From Phocoena phocoena (Eukaryota > Chordata > Mammalia > Artiodactyla > Phocoenidae), in contig NC_089239.1 of assembly GCF_963924675.1 (NCBI RefSeq), forward strand, positions 72,001 through 136,000: a stretch of 64,000 nt of DNA, in the 5' to 3' direction. Shown one piece after another: positions 1 through 12,810 of the stretch (position 1 is the first letter of the stretch; the number at the start of each line of letters is the position of its first letter). A program made the position numbers and the translations under genes. The notes below the pieces were generated by a model, which was not told the origin of the DNA, ran no database searches, and was given only the letters and a program-made list of their open reading frames with translations.

Positions 1-486
1 AAGATTAAAATTGTGTATACCTTTTCACACGCCCCTCACTAAATGTGAATTCTGTAGAAGGTACACATCTTCTGAAATCTCTCCTTACAAGAGCCACGGA
101 TTTACTTACTAAAAGCTGGCTGGAATCAACACAGGTGACTTTGCACTTTTAGGATTGCCTGGGTCCGTGGCTTGCTGGGCTGCAGTTCCTACTTTCCACT
201 TCTGTAAGATGCAGGTGGAGAAACAACAGTGAGACCTGTCTCTCTATTAGCTGTTCAGCTAGGACTTTGAGGTACTTACCCTGTGCAGGATGTGGTAGCA
301 GAAGCACGGGTCACAGCAGGAACAGAGTACTTGGTATTGTCCCTTAGATGACCCAGAGTGGACATTAGATACTCAGCCAACAACCAGAAAAGAGAGTCCA
401 CACATCTTACCTCCCTTCTATGAACACATGCTGCTCAGGAACACAGGACACAGAAACTGGGCAGATACAGAGATTAAATGCAGAAT
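1..486. other. Unrecognised left-edge sequence
   Basis: I see no gene, repeat family or conserved coding pattern here. The short open frames are under 80 codons, overlap on both strands and show no domain. Confidence 0.5.
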
Positions 487-618
487 CTCTGGGACTTCCC
501 TGGTGGTCCAGCGGTGAAGACACAGTGCTTCCACTGCAGGGAGCAGGTTCAATCCTTGGTGGTGGAACTAAAATCCTGCATGCTGCATGGCCCGGCCTAA
601 ATGAATAAATACACAAAA
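487..618 (+). mobile_element. tRNA-derived SINE (CHR type, short)
   Basis: The insertion opens with GGGACTTCCCTGGTGGTCC and carries an internal B-box-like GGTTCAATCC. It is bounded by the heptamer GCAGAAT at 480-486 and 619-625, read as the target-site duplication. This head is typical of tRNA-derived SINEs of whales and other cetartiodactyls. It has no coding capacity. The body lacks the longer tail seen in the copies near 23.7 and 57.8 kb, so it belongs to a different or older subfamily. Confidence 0.8.
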
Positions 619-2039
619 GCAGAATTTTTGTTTTCAAGTCGCTGGCTGATGGGGGAGAGAGAATAATTCATGTGCTCCTCCACAGAATGGAAATGCCAGA
701 GCCAGCCACAGTCGAGTATCCCTATGGGGGATGCGGGGTGGGAGGGGCAGCCGCAGGAGGAGGAGGGCTGGTGTGGAAGGGAAGGGACCCAGGGCTCTGG
801 CCAGCGAGGCTGCTTCTCAAGGCAGGCCCTGATAGAGGGCTGATAGAGGGCTGGGAGGCCCTTATAGAGGGCTGGGAGGCTCCAGGGTTTAGAGCGTGCC
901 CTGGGCCCCTGTGAGGACAATGCAGGGGAGCAACGCCCTGCAGAGAACAGCTAGGAAAGGATGCACACATCCAAGCAAATTCAAGAACAAGATCGTGACA
1001 GGGAATCATTTACAGGCAGTGGCCGAGATTGCGTGACTGCTGGGCAGGTGGGGTGGGATGGCTGACAGGGGGCACATCACGGGGAGAGCCTAGGAACAGC
1101 AATCAGGGGAGGGAGGAGGGAGGGCAGAAACGATGAGATTGGCTGTATAAGTCAAGCCATAGTGACAAGTATCCTGATGGTCTGCCTGAGTGCAGAGCTG
1201 GCTGCCCACTCTCTCACTGTGCGCCCCAAGTAGGCTCAAGCCTCTTCTGTGGGCACACAGGGAGTTCAGATCTATATTCCACACCAATTCCATTTACCAA
1301 CTATAATTTCCGTCTGGAACTGTTTTTCTTGGGGTGATTCCACTGTGTCTGTTCTTCAACCTTTAATTGTACATAATAACTTTTATCCAGTTTGTAGTTA
1401 AAGACTAAAGAATATTTTTTTCACTGCGAATCAGACAGTTATTTAGGAAGTCTCTTGGGAATTTAAACATTGGTGGGTGGTCCTATCTGCAAGCAATTCC
1501 TCTACAGGACTAAACGCCTTCTGCCACAGAGCAACGGCCATGTTACGTGGTTAGCTAATGATATCAGGCAGAATCCACTCTCACAGAACAACTTGCATCT
1601 GGAAGGTCCCCTGAATCCCAGGGCCCCCTTGTCCCAGGCCCCGTACTCCACCAAGACTGTGGGCACATGGAGAGAGAAAGCTTTGCCCTGCCCGTCCTGT
1701 TCTAGGAAAACAGGTCCAGGATCCATTCCTCTACCTGTCAGCCAGCCAGGCGGCCCCAGAGGAAACTTACATGTAGTGGAAGGGACAGAGAGACAGAAAA
1801 TAACAGTGTGGTGTGAGAAGTGCTATGACACGGAACATTCAGGTGAACAACTAGGCCAACAGGAGCACCAAGGGGCTGTGGCAGGCAGGCCAGACAAGGG
1901 TGTGGGGTGGGGAGCCTCCCCCAGGAAGGAGGTTGTTTCCTTGAACAGCTACAGCTGTTGGTTTGGCCGGCAGTCACCAGACCTGAAAAGAACCAGCAGG
2001 GGACGCAGAGGGGAAGAACAGGCACCATGAAAAAGCAAC
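619..2039. other. Unrecognised sequence with a short GC-rich tandem block
   Basis: No gene is supported. Bases 822-886 contain three to four imperfect direct repeats of a TATAGAGGGCTGGGAGGC-like unit. A CTCF-like core, CCAGCAGGGGACGC, sits at 1993-2006, but this is a motif match only. The 186-codon frame at 1470-2030 has no recognisable domain and is most likely a chance opening. Confidence 0.4.
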
Positions 2040-3530
2040 TGCTGCCACAGCTGAGGAAATCAAGCTGTGTCAAAAAAGAGGGCAGTGTGTTGCCCTACAC
2101 ACGACATACACAGAGTGACTCAGAAGGGCTACGGGGCTGGATGTTGCTTAGCAGGCCCAGGGGAGCCTGAGGGTACGCAGTGTTCTTGCAGGGAATACGG
2201 TGCCCACGCGAGGCTCCTAGGTGTCCTGAAAAGCGTACTGCCATTAAGATAATGCAGAGCAGCAGCTACGGCCTCATGGAAACTGCTGCACGCCTCCACT
2301 ACTGCCTGGCAATTCAAGGCCTTACCTCGAGGCAAGTGCTATCGTTTAATGTCCCATTAGTGACACAGCACGGTAGGATGCTGACTTCCTACCTGAGTAT
2401 AGTGACTTCAGGTACGAGGTCCTCGAAAAATTCTAAGCAGAGTGTTTTCTCATGGCAGCTCAGTCAACAGCCATGATGAAGACTTCCATGGCACCTTGGA
2501 CTGGCTATAAATGTGGTCCTGATGCTGTTCGAGTGCTCTGGCAATGTAGCTTTCCTTAAGTAACGAGCAATGTGTTGCCCATCACTCGTCAAACACAGAG
2601 GACCTCCAAGGGACCTATGGGCCTCGATTTTGGTCAGCAGGCCCACGAGGTCTGGAGGCACTCAGGGATCTTGGAGGGAAAATGATGCACAGCCAAGGGG
2701 CCTAGGAGTCCTGAAAGGGTACTTCTTTAAAATAAGGCAAAACCCCGATGAAAGCCTCATGGAAACAGCTGCATGCCTCACTTTCTGCAGGTCTACACCG
2801 GCCTTTCCTCGAGGCAAGTACTCAAGTTGAGTTTCTATTTAGCTCTAGAGCATGGCAGGCTGAGCCCCACCCAAGCCATGGAAGAACCCTGTTTAGCTAG
2901 AGGAAACTCACTTTCTTTGCAGAGCCATGCCTACAGTGGCTAGAGTTCTGTCAACAGCAGTGAATTTCACGTAGCTTCAAGGCAACATGAAGGGAGCTCT
3001 CAAAATGGGAAAGCAAGGCTAGTTCCATCAGGCCCCCGTTTCCATGGGCACACGCAGCATACATCCCTGTGCTTTCTAACAAGTAAAAAGAGACACAGAT
3101 TACAACTGGTTCCTTCCCTGAACCAACTTCTCCAAGCAAGGTGTTCTGCATCTAGTGAACTACGTCAACCAAGGAACGCCCTAGGTAGGAATTCGGGCCT
3201 GTGCCTCTTCAAAAGCCTGCAGTGTTACTCAAAGAATTGATCTTTAGTTGCAGTAGGAACGCAAGCCGACTTATTCTTGGAGGCACGGTGACTGCAGGTA
3301 GGAGTTCTTGGATGGAATGCGAAGCCAAGTGTTTTTCTCAGTGCAGCTCAGATTAGGGCAATGAGTCAGACTTCCACGGCATGTTGGACATGCTAGAACG
3401 GTGTTCGTGAACCCGTGGGAGGACTGGGTAAAGCAAGCTGTCCCAAAACACAGTGCAGTGTGCTGCCCTACGCACGGCATACACAGAGTGACTCCGAAGG
3501 GCTACGAGCCTGGATGTTGCTTAGCGACTA
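2040..3530. repeat. Diverged ~488-bp tandem repeat
   Basis: Bases 2150-2340 realign to 2638-2822 at an offset near 488 bp, sharing TACCTCGAGGCAAGTGCT-like and CTCATGGAAACTGCTGCA-like stretches. Bases 2047-2160 realign to 3430-3527, including ACACAGAGTGACTC and GGCTGGATGTTGCTTAGC. Bases 2395-2540 realign to 3290-3440. The second unit is longer, with about 390 bp of extra sequence near 2840-3280. The block runs directly into the minisatellite at about 3530. I do not recognise the family. It could be a local satellite or a duplicated fragment of an older element. Confidence 0.65.
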
Positions 3531-6500
3531 AGACCCTATTGCTGATCCAACAAAGGAACTGATGACGCTCCTACGTCATGCCTGACAGTGTCCCAGGCTA
3601 AGGGCCTGACACTAGGCCTCATTCAGTCAGGCCCTGTCACTCTCCGTAAGTCAGGCTCTGATGTTGTCCCTACCAGAAGCCCTGACACTGGTTCTAAGTA
3701 AGGCCCTGGTACTCTCAGTAACGAAGGTTTTCACACGATCCCTAGATGTTAACCTGACCCTGTCCCTAGCTAAAGTCCTGACTCTTACGCTAACTAAAGC
3801 CCTTATGCTGTTCCTAACTCAGGCCCTGAATTTAGTCAAAAGGCCGTGACACTATCTCTAACTGAGGCCTAGATACTCGTCCTAAATCTGGCCCAGAATG
3901 GTCCCAAACTAATTCCCTAACACTATTTCTAACTCAGTCCCTGAAACGGTAGCAAACACAGGCCCAGATTCTAGTCCTAATGCAGACCCTGACACTGTGT
4001 CTAACTAAGACCCTGCTGCCGTCAATATCTAAAGTCCTGACATAATCCTGAGTTAATATCCTGACCCATGTCTTACCAAGGTGCTGAAACTGTCCCAAAG
4101 TAAACCCTGATGGTGTCCCTAAATGAGATCCTGAGGCTATCCCTATGGGAGGCCCTGAGAATATCTTTAAAGAAGACCCTAATGCTGACCCTACAGAGGT
4201 CCTTATATTACTCTAAGTCATGCCCTGACAGTGTCCGTCACTCAAGTCCTAAAGATAGGCCTCACTGGGCCCTGTTCCTGTACCTTAGTTAGGCTCTGAC
4301 GCTGTCCCTATATCAAGCAATGACACTGATCCTGATTAAGGCCCTGACACTGGTCCTAACTAAGGCCCTGATGCTCTCAATAACTAATGTCTTCATGTTA
4401 TCCCTAGCTCATTTCCTGAAACTATGCCTGGCCTGGAAGCTGAATCTATCCCGAGCTAATTTCCTGCCTCTTGTCCTCACTGAAGCCCTAATGCTCTCCC
4501 TAACTAAGGCCCTGACTAGTCATAACTAAGGCCCTGACACTGTCTCTAACTAAGGCCCGGAATCAGTCCCTAATATAGGCACTGCTGCCGGCAATAACTA
4601 AAATCCAGACACTATCCTGAGCTAATATTTTGACCCATCTCTTACCAAGGTCTTAACACTGCCTCTAAGAAAGACCTGTCGCTGTCCCTAAGTGAAGGCC
4701 TGAGGCTATGCCTAAGACTGGCCGTGAAGCTATGCCTACCTGAGGCCTTGACAATGTGACTACCCCAGGCCCTGATCATGTCTTTAACTAAGACGGTATT
4801 GCTGACCCAACAAAGGCCCTTATGCAGCTCCTACAACATGCCCTGACAGTGTGCCCAGCTAAGGACATGATGGTAGACCTCAATCTGTCCCTGTCGCTCT
4901 CCCTAAGTGAAGCACTGATGCTGTCCCTACCTGAAGCCCTAATCTTGGTTCTAAATAAGGCCCTGATACACTCAGTACCTAAGGTCTTGACACTTACCCT
5001 AGGTCATTTCCTGACACGATCCCTAAACTTTACGCTAACCCTGCCCCTAGCAACTGTCCTGCCTCTTATGCTAACTGAAGCCCTTATACTGTGAATACCT
5101 CAGGCCCTGAATTTGGTCCCAAGGCCGTGACACTGTACACAAGGCCTAGATGGTCGTCCTAAATCCAGCCCAGACCTATCCATAATTAATGCCTTAACAA
5201 TATTCCTAACTCAGTCCCTGACACGGTAACTAACAGAGGCCCAGATGCTAGTCCTAACGCAGGCCGTGACACTGTCTCTAACTAAGGCCCTGCTGCCGTC
5301 AATATCTAATGTCCTGACAATATCCTGAGCTAATTTCCTGACCCATCTTTTACCAAGGTCCTGAAACTGTCCCTAAATAAGCACTGATGCTGTCCCTAAG
5401 TGAGACCGTGAGGCTGTCCCTAACAGAGGCTCTGATAATGGCTTTAGCAAAGCCCCTGAGTCTGATCCTACCGAGGCCCTTATTCTTTGCCTAAGTCATG
5501 CCCTGACACTGACCCTAGATAAGGCCCTAAGACTAGGCTTCACTCAATCCCTGTCGTTCTTCCTAAGTCCAGCTCTGAGGCTGTCCCTACCTGAAGTCTG
5601 GGAACTGGTCTTAAATTAGGCCCTGATGCTCTAAGTAACTGAAGTCTTGACACTATTCCTAGGTCATGTCCTGACACTATCCCTAGACCTTAACCTATGC
5701 TTGCCTTTGACTAATGTCGAGCCTCTTATGCTAACTAAATCCCTGATGCTGTCCCTAACTAAGGCCCTGAAATTAGTCCCGAGGCCGTGACGCTGCCCCT
5801 AACGGAGGCCTCGAGGTTCCTAACTCAGGCCCTGACAAAGCACCTAACTCAGTCCCTGACACCGTACCTAACAAAGACTCTGATGCTCGTCCTAAGTCAG
5901 GCCCTGACACTGTCTCTACGGCCCTGCGGCCATCAATATCTAAAGTCCTGACATTATCCTGAGCTAATATCCTGACCCATGTGTTACCAAGTCCGGAAAC
6001 TGTCCCAAAGTAAGCCCTGACGATGTCCCTAAGTGAAGCCCTGAAGATGTCCCTAACAGAGCCCCTGAGAATGTCCTTTACGAAGACCCTAAGGCTGATC
6101 TTAGAGAGGCCCTTATACTACTCCTATGTCATGCTCTGACACTGTCCCTCACTCAGGCCCTAAAGATAGGCCTCACTTAGGCCCTGTGGCCGTACCTTAG
6201 TTAGGCTCTGAAGCTGCCCCTATATGAAGCCCTGACACTGGTCCCGGTTAAAGCCTTGACACTACTCCTAACTAAGGCCCTGATGCTCTCAATAACTAAG
6301 GTCTTCACGCTATCCCTAGCTCATTTACTGACGCTGTCCCTGGCCTGGAAGCTGACTATGTCACGAGCTAATTTCCTGCCTCTTATCCTCACTGAAGCCC
6401 TAATGCTCTCCCTAACTAAGGCCCTGACAAGTCCTAACTAAAGCCCTGGCACTGTCCTTAAGAAAGCACTGTCTCTGTCCGTAAGTGAAGGCCTGAGATT

Positions 6501-9500
6501 GTACCTAACTCTGGCCCTGAAGGTATGCCTAACTGAGGCCTTGACACTGTGACTACCTCAGGCCCTGATCATTTCTTTAACTACGACCCTATTGCTAACC
6601 CAACAAAGGCCCTGATGCAGCTCCTACATCATGCCCTGACAGTGTCCCCAGCTAAGGGCCTGACACTATGCCTCAATCAGGCCCTGTAGGTCTCCCTAAG
6701 CCAGGCTCTGACACTGTACCTACCTGAAGCGCTGACACTGGTTCTAATCAAGGCCCTGATACTCTCAGTGACTAAGGTCTTGACATACCCCTAGATCATT
6801 TCCTGACATGATCCCTAAAGTTCACCCTAAGCCTGTCCCTTGCAACTGTCTTGCCTTTTATACTAACTGAAGCCCTTATGATGTCCCTAACTCAGACCCT
6901 GAATTTAGTCCCAAGGCCGTGACACTCTCCCTAACTGAGGCCTAGATGCTCTTTCTAAATCTGGCCCAGAACTGTCCCTCATTAAAGCCCTAACACTATT
7001 CCTAACTCAAGCCCGGACATTGGTCCTGATTAAGTCCCTGACACTGGTCCTAACTAAGGCCCTGATGCTCTCAATAACTATGGTCTTCACGCTACCCCTA
7101 GCTCATTTCCTGACACTATCTCTGGCCTTGAACCTGACTCTGTCCTGAGCTAATTTCCTACTTCTTATCCTCACAGAAGCCTTAATTCTCTCCCTAACTA
7201 AGGCTCAGACTAGTCCTAACTAGGACCCTGACACTGTTTCTAACTATGGCCCGGAATCTGTCCCTGATATAGGTCTTGCTGCCGGCCATAAATAAAATCC
7301 GGACACTATCATGAGTTCAGAATCTGACACATTTCTAATAAAGGTCCTGACACTCTCCCTAAGAAAGCCCTGGCTCTGTCCCTAAGTGAAGGCCTGAGGC
7401 TCTGCCTAACTTAGGCCCTGAAACTATCCCTATCTGAGGCCTTGACGCTGTGACCACCTCAGGCCCTGATCATGTCTTTAACTAAGACCCTATTGCTGAC
7501 CCAACAAAGGCCCTGATGCAGCTCCTACATCATGCCCTGACAGTGTCCCCAGCTAAGTGCCTGACGCTAGGCCTCACTCAGGCCCTGTGGTTCTCCCTAA
7601 GTCAGGCTCTGATGCTGTCCTCACCTGAAGCCCTGACACTGGTTCTAATTAAGGCCCTGATACTCTCAGTGACTAAAGTCTTGACAGTATCCCTAAGTCA
7701 TTTCCTGACACGATCTCTAATCTTTACCCAAAGCCTGTCCCTAGCAACTGTTCTGTCTCTTATGCTAACTGAAGCACTTATGCTTTGAATACCTCAGGCC
7801 CTGAATTAAGTCCCAAGGCCGTGACACTGTCCCTAACTATGGCCTAGATGCTCATCCTAAATCTGGCTCTGACACTGTCCCTAACTATGGCCCTAACACA
7901 CTTGCTAACTCAGGCCCTGTCACGGTACGTAACAGAGACACAGATGCTAGTCCTATCTAAGTCCTTGACACTGTCCCTAACTAAGGCCCTGCTGCCATCA
8001 ACATTTAAAGTCCTGACAGTATCCTGAGCTTATTAAATCCTGGCCCATGTTTTTTTAAGGTCCTGAAACTGTCCCAAAGTAAGCCTTGATGCTGTCCTTA
8101 TGTGAGGATGTGAGGCTGTCTCTCACAGAGGCTCTGATAATGTCTTTAACAAACCCCTTAGGCTGTCCCTACCGACACCCTTATGCTGCTCCTAAGTCAT
8201 GCCCTGACACTGTCCCCAGCTAAGGCCCTGACTCTAGGCCTCACTCAGTCTGTTCCTCCCCCTAAGTCAGGCTCTGACGCTGTCTCTACCTGAAGCCTTG
8301 ACACTGGTTCTAAATTAGGCACTGATGCTCTAAGTAGCTATGGTCTTGACACTATTCCTACGTCATTTCCTGTCGCTATTCCTAGACCTTAACCTAACCT
8401 TGTCTTTAGCTAATGTCGAGTCTCTTATGCTAACTAAATCCCTGATGATGTCCCTAACTAAGATGGTGAATTTAGTCCTGAGGCTGTGAACCTGTCTCTA
8501 ACTGAGGCCTGGAGGCTGTCCTTAACAAAGGCCCTCAACTTATCTTTAACTGAGGCCCTGACACTCTCCCTAATTAAGGACTAAGGCTGGCTCTGACTAA
8601 GGCCCTGAGTCTGTCTTTAACTACTGGCCTCACTCTTTCCCTAACAAAGGTCCTGACACATTCCCTAACTAAGACCCTTACACAGTCCCTAATAACTTGA
8701 GCTGTCCCTCATTAATGCCCTGATGCGGCCCATAAATGATGTACTGAAGACGGCACGAAGGTCCAGACGATGTCACTGATGACCCAAAATGTCTCTTACT
8801 AAGACCCTCAAATTACCTCTAACTGAGGCCCTAAAGATGTCCATAACTAAGGCCCTGACACTATCTCTAACTAAGACCCTCCAGTTATCTTTAACTGAGG
8901 ACATGACAGTGTCCCTAACAAAGAACCTGACACTGTCTCTAAGGCCCTGAGTCTGTCTTTACCTAACGGCCTCACTCTTTCCCCAACTACTCCCTGACGC
9001 TGCCCCTCCCCAAGGCCCTGACGGTGTGCCTAATTGCCTGAGAGGTCTTTCACTAATACCCTGACCCTGTCCATAAATAACGCCCTGGTGATGTCCCTAA
9101 TGAACAGCCTGAAGTGTCTCTTACTAAGGCCCTCAAGTTTTTCTCTGAGGCCCTGACACTCTCCCTAATTAAGGCCTTGACACTGTCTGTAAGTAATGGC
9201 CTGATGCAGCTCCTACCTGAGATGCTGATGCTCTCACTGAGACCTTGAAGTCTCTACCTGAGAAGCTGGCACTGTCTGTAACTAATTTCCTGGCTTTGTC
9301 CTTAACTAACATCCTAATTTTGTCCCTAAATAACGCCCTGACACTGGTCCTAACTACGGCCCAGATGCTGACCCTATCTAAGGCCCTGATGATGTCCTTA
9401 ATAGACTTAGATGTCCCTCACTGTTGGCCTGACCCTGTCCCTCACCAAGGCCCTGACCCTCTTCCTAACTAAGGCTGTGATGACGTCTCTACCTGAGGCA

Positions 9501-10372
9501 CTGTCACTGTCTATAATAATGGCCGACTTTTTCCCTAAAACACTGATGCTGTCCCTAATAGCCTCATGTATCTCTCAGTAACGCCCTGATCCTGTCCATA
9601 ACTAAGGCCCTGAATATGTCCCTAAGTATGTCTCTGACGCTGTCCTTAACTAAGGCCCTAATGTTCTCTCTACATAAGACACTGACACTATCTATAATAA
9701 TGGCCTGACTCTTTCCCTAATACCCTGATGCTATGACTAATTGAGGCCCTGAAGATGTCCCTAATACCCTTAGGTGTTCCTCTGTATCACCCTGATCCTG
9801 TCCATAACTAAGGCTTGAATATGTCCCTAGGTAAGTCTCTGACGCTGTCCCTAACTAAGGCCTTGATGCTGTCTCTACCTCAGAATCTGAAATTCTAATG
9901 TCCTGACTCTCCCTAACATCCTGACGCTGCCCCTAAGTGAGGCCCCGACACTCTTCTTAACTAAGGACTTGCCGCTCTCCCTACCTAAAACCCTGACACG
10001 GTCTGTAACTAATGACCTGACTCTTTCCCTAACTAACACCCTAGTTTTGGCCCTAACTAACGCCCTGACACTGGTTCTAATTATGGCCATGATGCTGGCT
10101 CTAAGGCCCTGAATATATCCCAAAGTTACAGCCTGAACTGTGTCTAACTAAGACTCTCACCTTATCTCTAAGCGAAACACTGACACTGTCCCTAACGTAG
10201 GCCCTGATGCTGTCCCTTATAGTCTAAGGTGTCACTAAATAATGCCCTGATCCTGTCCATAAGTAAGGCCCTGAATATGTCCCTAAGTGCATCTCTGACG
10301 ATGTCCTGAACAGCCTGAACTCTCTTCAAGTTATCTCTGAGGCTCTGACACTGGCCCTTCCTAAGGCCTCAC
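3530..10372. repeat. 24-bp telomere-like minisatellite, array 1
   Basis: Nearly 7 kb is made of a degenerate 24-bp unit that reads as four hexamers on the plus strand: one near CCCTGA, one near CACTGT, one CCCTAA and one CTAAGG. CCCTAA is the telomeric C-strand hexamer and CCCTGA a one-base variant. Units are heavily mutated, with indels. Characteristic longer segments recur. One around ATTGCTGACCCAACAAAGG starts near 3536, 4797, 6591 and 7490. One around TATCCCTAGCTCATTTCCTG occurs near 4392, 6309 and 7093. The right part (about 8500-10370) lacks these segments and uses simpler variants. Because 24 is divisible by 3, long open frames arise by chance; they are not genes. Confidence 0.9.
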
Positions 10373-11484
10373 CCCGGGGTTGTCCCAGGCTGCTGGGCAG
10401 TTTTCTCTTGTCCGCATCTCTAGCCAGCTGCCTGCCATCGGCCACTCTAAGATTCTGTGATACAGTGGTCCCACGTGGGATGTGCCTGTGTAGGCTCACC
10501 TGCGGGAGGAGAGTCATGGCCACTCCGCCCTCCAGGGGACTGCAGCTCAGAGTAGGAGCCTCTCAGCCAGTGTCTGGATTCAGGGTTCTGTGTCCTTGTT
10601 TGTTGTAAATCCCTTGGAGATACCTCTAATATTTTTGAATGTATATCCTCCCCTCTGCATATTTATAATATAAATTATTTAAAACATTAAAATCCAGGAA
10701 TGACATTCTTAGAATGAGCAGGAGAACACTGGATGCCCCCCCATTTTAAATGGAGGATTTAAAATTCTAATGAGAAAACACTCACTCTCCTCACCCTCTT
10801 GGGCGTCAGCACAATGTGGGGATCAGCTGCATCCTTTATTTATCCCTCTGATTTTCCAGAACCTTTCCTTCCAGGAGAAATCTCTGGGCTCTGCTGTGAG
10901 CTGTGAGTGGTGGTCGTCAGGTAAATCTGGACTGAAAAGCGAGAGGAAGAGAGACAGAGGAGGAGATGAGAATCGGTGATGAGGAGAAGCAGGGGCGTCC
11001 ACGTTCAATCGCAGGCTGAGAGTCTGGGTTAGTCTCCAGTGAAGCTAAGGACCACCAGGGTCTGCCCCACTGGCCTTGTCACCTGGTGTGGGGACTGGGG
11101 ACAGCCAAACCCCCATGGCCACTCTCAGAGAAATCAGGGAGGTGGGAGGGCACCCCTGACAGCCAGATGGAAAATAGACATGCTGTGAAATAATAAGATG
11201 CCCTTTCAGAAAAGTGAAGACTGTTCTCTTGGTTCTCAAAGTCTTGCAAACACTCTGTGTCCTTCTGGAGGCATGCTGAAGCCTTCAGCCTTTGAGGGCA
11301 GTAATGGGAGTGAATCTGGGCTCAAAACCATCCAGCACTCACTCCCTCAGGGTGCTGAGGATGACCCGTGTCCACCCCTCGGGTGCTGTGGGGCCTGAAA
11401 TCCCCTGATCACCGAGGATGGGAGGGGCCGCACAGACATTCCACTGGACCACCGGGGCCTTGGCTGCTGGGCTACAGTCCTTTA
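10373..11484. other. Unrecognised sequence between array 1 and L1
   Basis: No gene or repeat family recognised. Open frames are at most about 70 codons and occur on both strands. Bases 10615-10700 are AT-rich. The sharp change at about 10372 from minisatellite to non-repetitive sequence marks the array edge. Confidence 0.5.
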
Positions 11485-12810
11485 TCACATACATGGTTTG
11501 CAAACATCTTGGGCCATTTTGGATGGTGGATTATCTTATTCTTTGCTCCTTTTATACACAACTGTTTTTCATTCTGAGGAAGTCCAATTCATTTATTTTG
11601 TCTTTTGTTGCTTGTTCTTCTGGTAGATCTAAGAAATCATGACCAAATCCAAGGTCATGAAGATTTACTCTCATGTTTTCTTCTATAAGTTTTATAATTT
11701 TGGTTCTTGCATCTAGGCCTTTGGTCCATTTTTTGTTGATTTTGTATATGGGGTGGGGGGGCGGTAAGGGTCCAACTTTCCTCTTCTGCATCTTGTATCC
11801 AGTTGTTCCAGAACCTGTGCTCACTGTTTGGGAGAAAATACCTGCAAATGATGCCACCAAAAAGGGCTTAATTCTAAAATATACAAACAGTTCATACCAC
11901 TCAAAAACAAATTAAAAAATAGGCAGAATTTTAGAAGGTCTAAATAGACATTTCTCCAAGGACATACAGATGGCCAAGAGTCACGTGAAAACATGCTCCA
12001 CATCACTAATTATTAGAGAATGCAAATCAAAACTACAGTGAGTTATTACCTCGTAGTGGTCAGAATGGCCATCATTAAAATGTCTAGAAATAAATGCTGG
12101 AAGGGGTGTGGAGAAAAGGGAACCCTCCTGGACTACTGGTGGGAATGTAAATTGATGCAGCCACTATGGAAAAGAGTATGGAGGTTCCTCAAAAACTAAA
12201 AATACAATTAACATATGAACCAGCAATCCCACTCCTGGGCACGCATCCAGAAAAAACTATAATTCGAAAAGATACATGCACCCCAGCATTCACAGCAGCA
12301 CTATTCACAATAGCCAAGACATGGAAGCAACCTGAATGTCTCTCAACAGATGAATGGATATAGAAGATGTGGTACATATATACAATGGAATATTACTCAG
12401 CCATAAAACAACATGAAATAATGCCATCTGCAGCTACATGGATGGACCTAGAGATTATTATACAAAGTGAAGTAAGTCAGAGAACAACACATACCATATG
12501 ATATCACTTATATGTGGATTATAAAATGAGACCCAAATGAACCCATCTACAGAACAAAAACACACTCACAAATATAGAAAACAGACTTGTGGTTGTCAAG
12601 GGGAAGACAGGGGAGAGGGATGGATTGAGAGCTTGGGATTAGTAGATGCAAATTATTATATATAGGATGGATAAACAAGGTCTTACTGTACAGCACAGGG
12701 AACTGTATTCAATACCCTGTAATTAACCATAATGGAAAAGAATATGAAAAATATGTATATATGTATGTTTGTATATATGAATCACTTTGCTGTACAGTAG
12801 AAATTAAAAC
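11485..12810 (+). mobile_element. LINE-1 fragment with inverted 5' segment
   Basis: Bases 11485-11818 are L1 ORF2 sequence in antisense; the minus-strand frame at 11552-11860 reads like the C-terminal part of ORF2p. From about 11830 L1 continues in sense through the end of ORF2 and into the 3' untranslated region, to about 12808. The inverted part and the sense part meet at the same ORF2 position, with only a short overlap around the GGGAGAAAATA motif. This is the structure expected from twin priming during insertion. The element is truncated, full of stops and dead. Its 3' end is cut by the next L1. Confidence 0.8.

Noticed and set aside
3661..9472. Long plus-strand open frames with repeated LSLTKALT-like octapeptides, as if a repeat protein
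   Set aside because: They are a direct consequence of the 24-bp unit being divisible by three and lacking a stop in one frame. Starts and stops fall at random mutations, there is no signal peptide or conserved frame between blocks, and the same frames recur in array 2.
3530..10372. CRISPR-like array of regular repeats
   Set aside because: Units are contiguous with no spacers, heavily mutated, and the surrounding sequence is mammalian.
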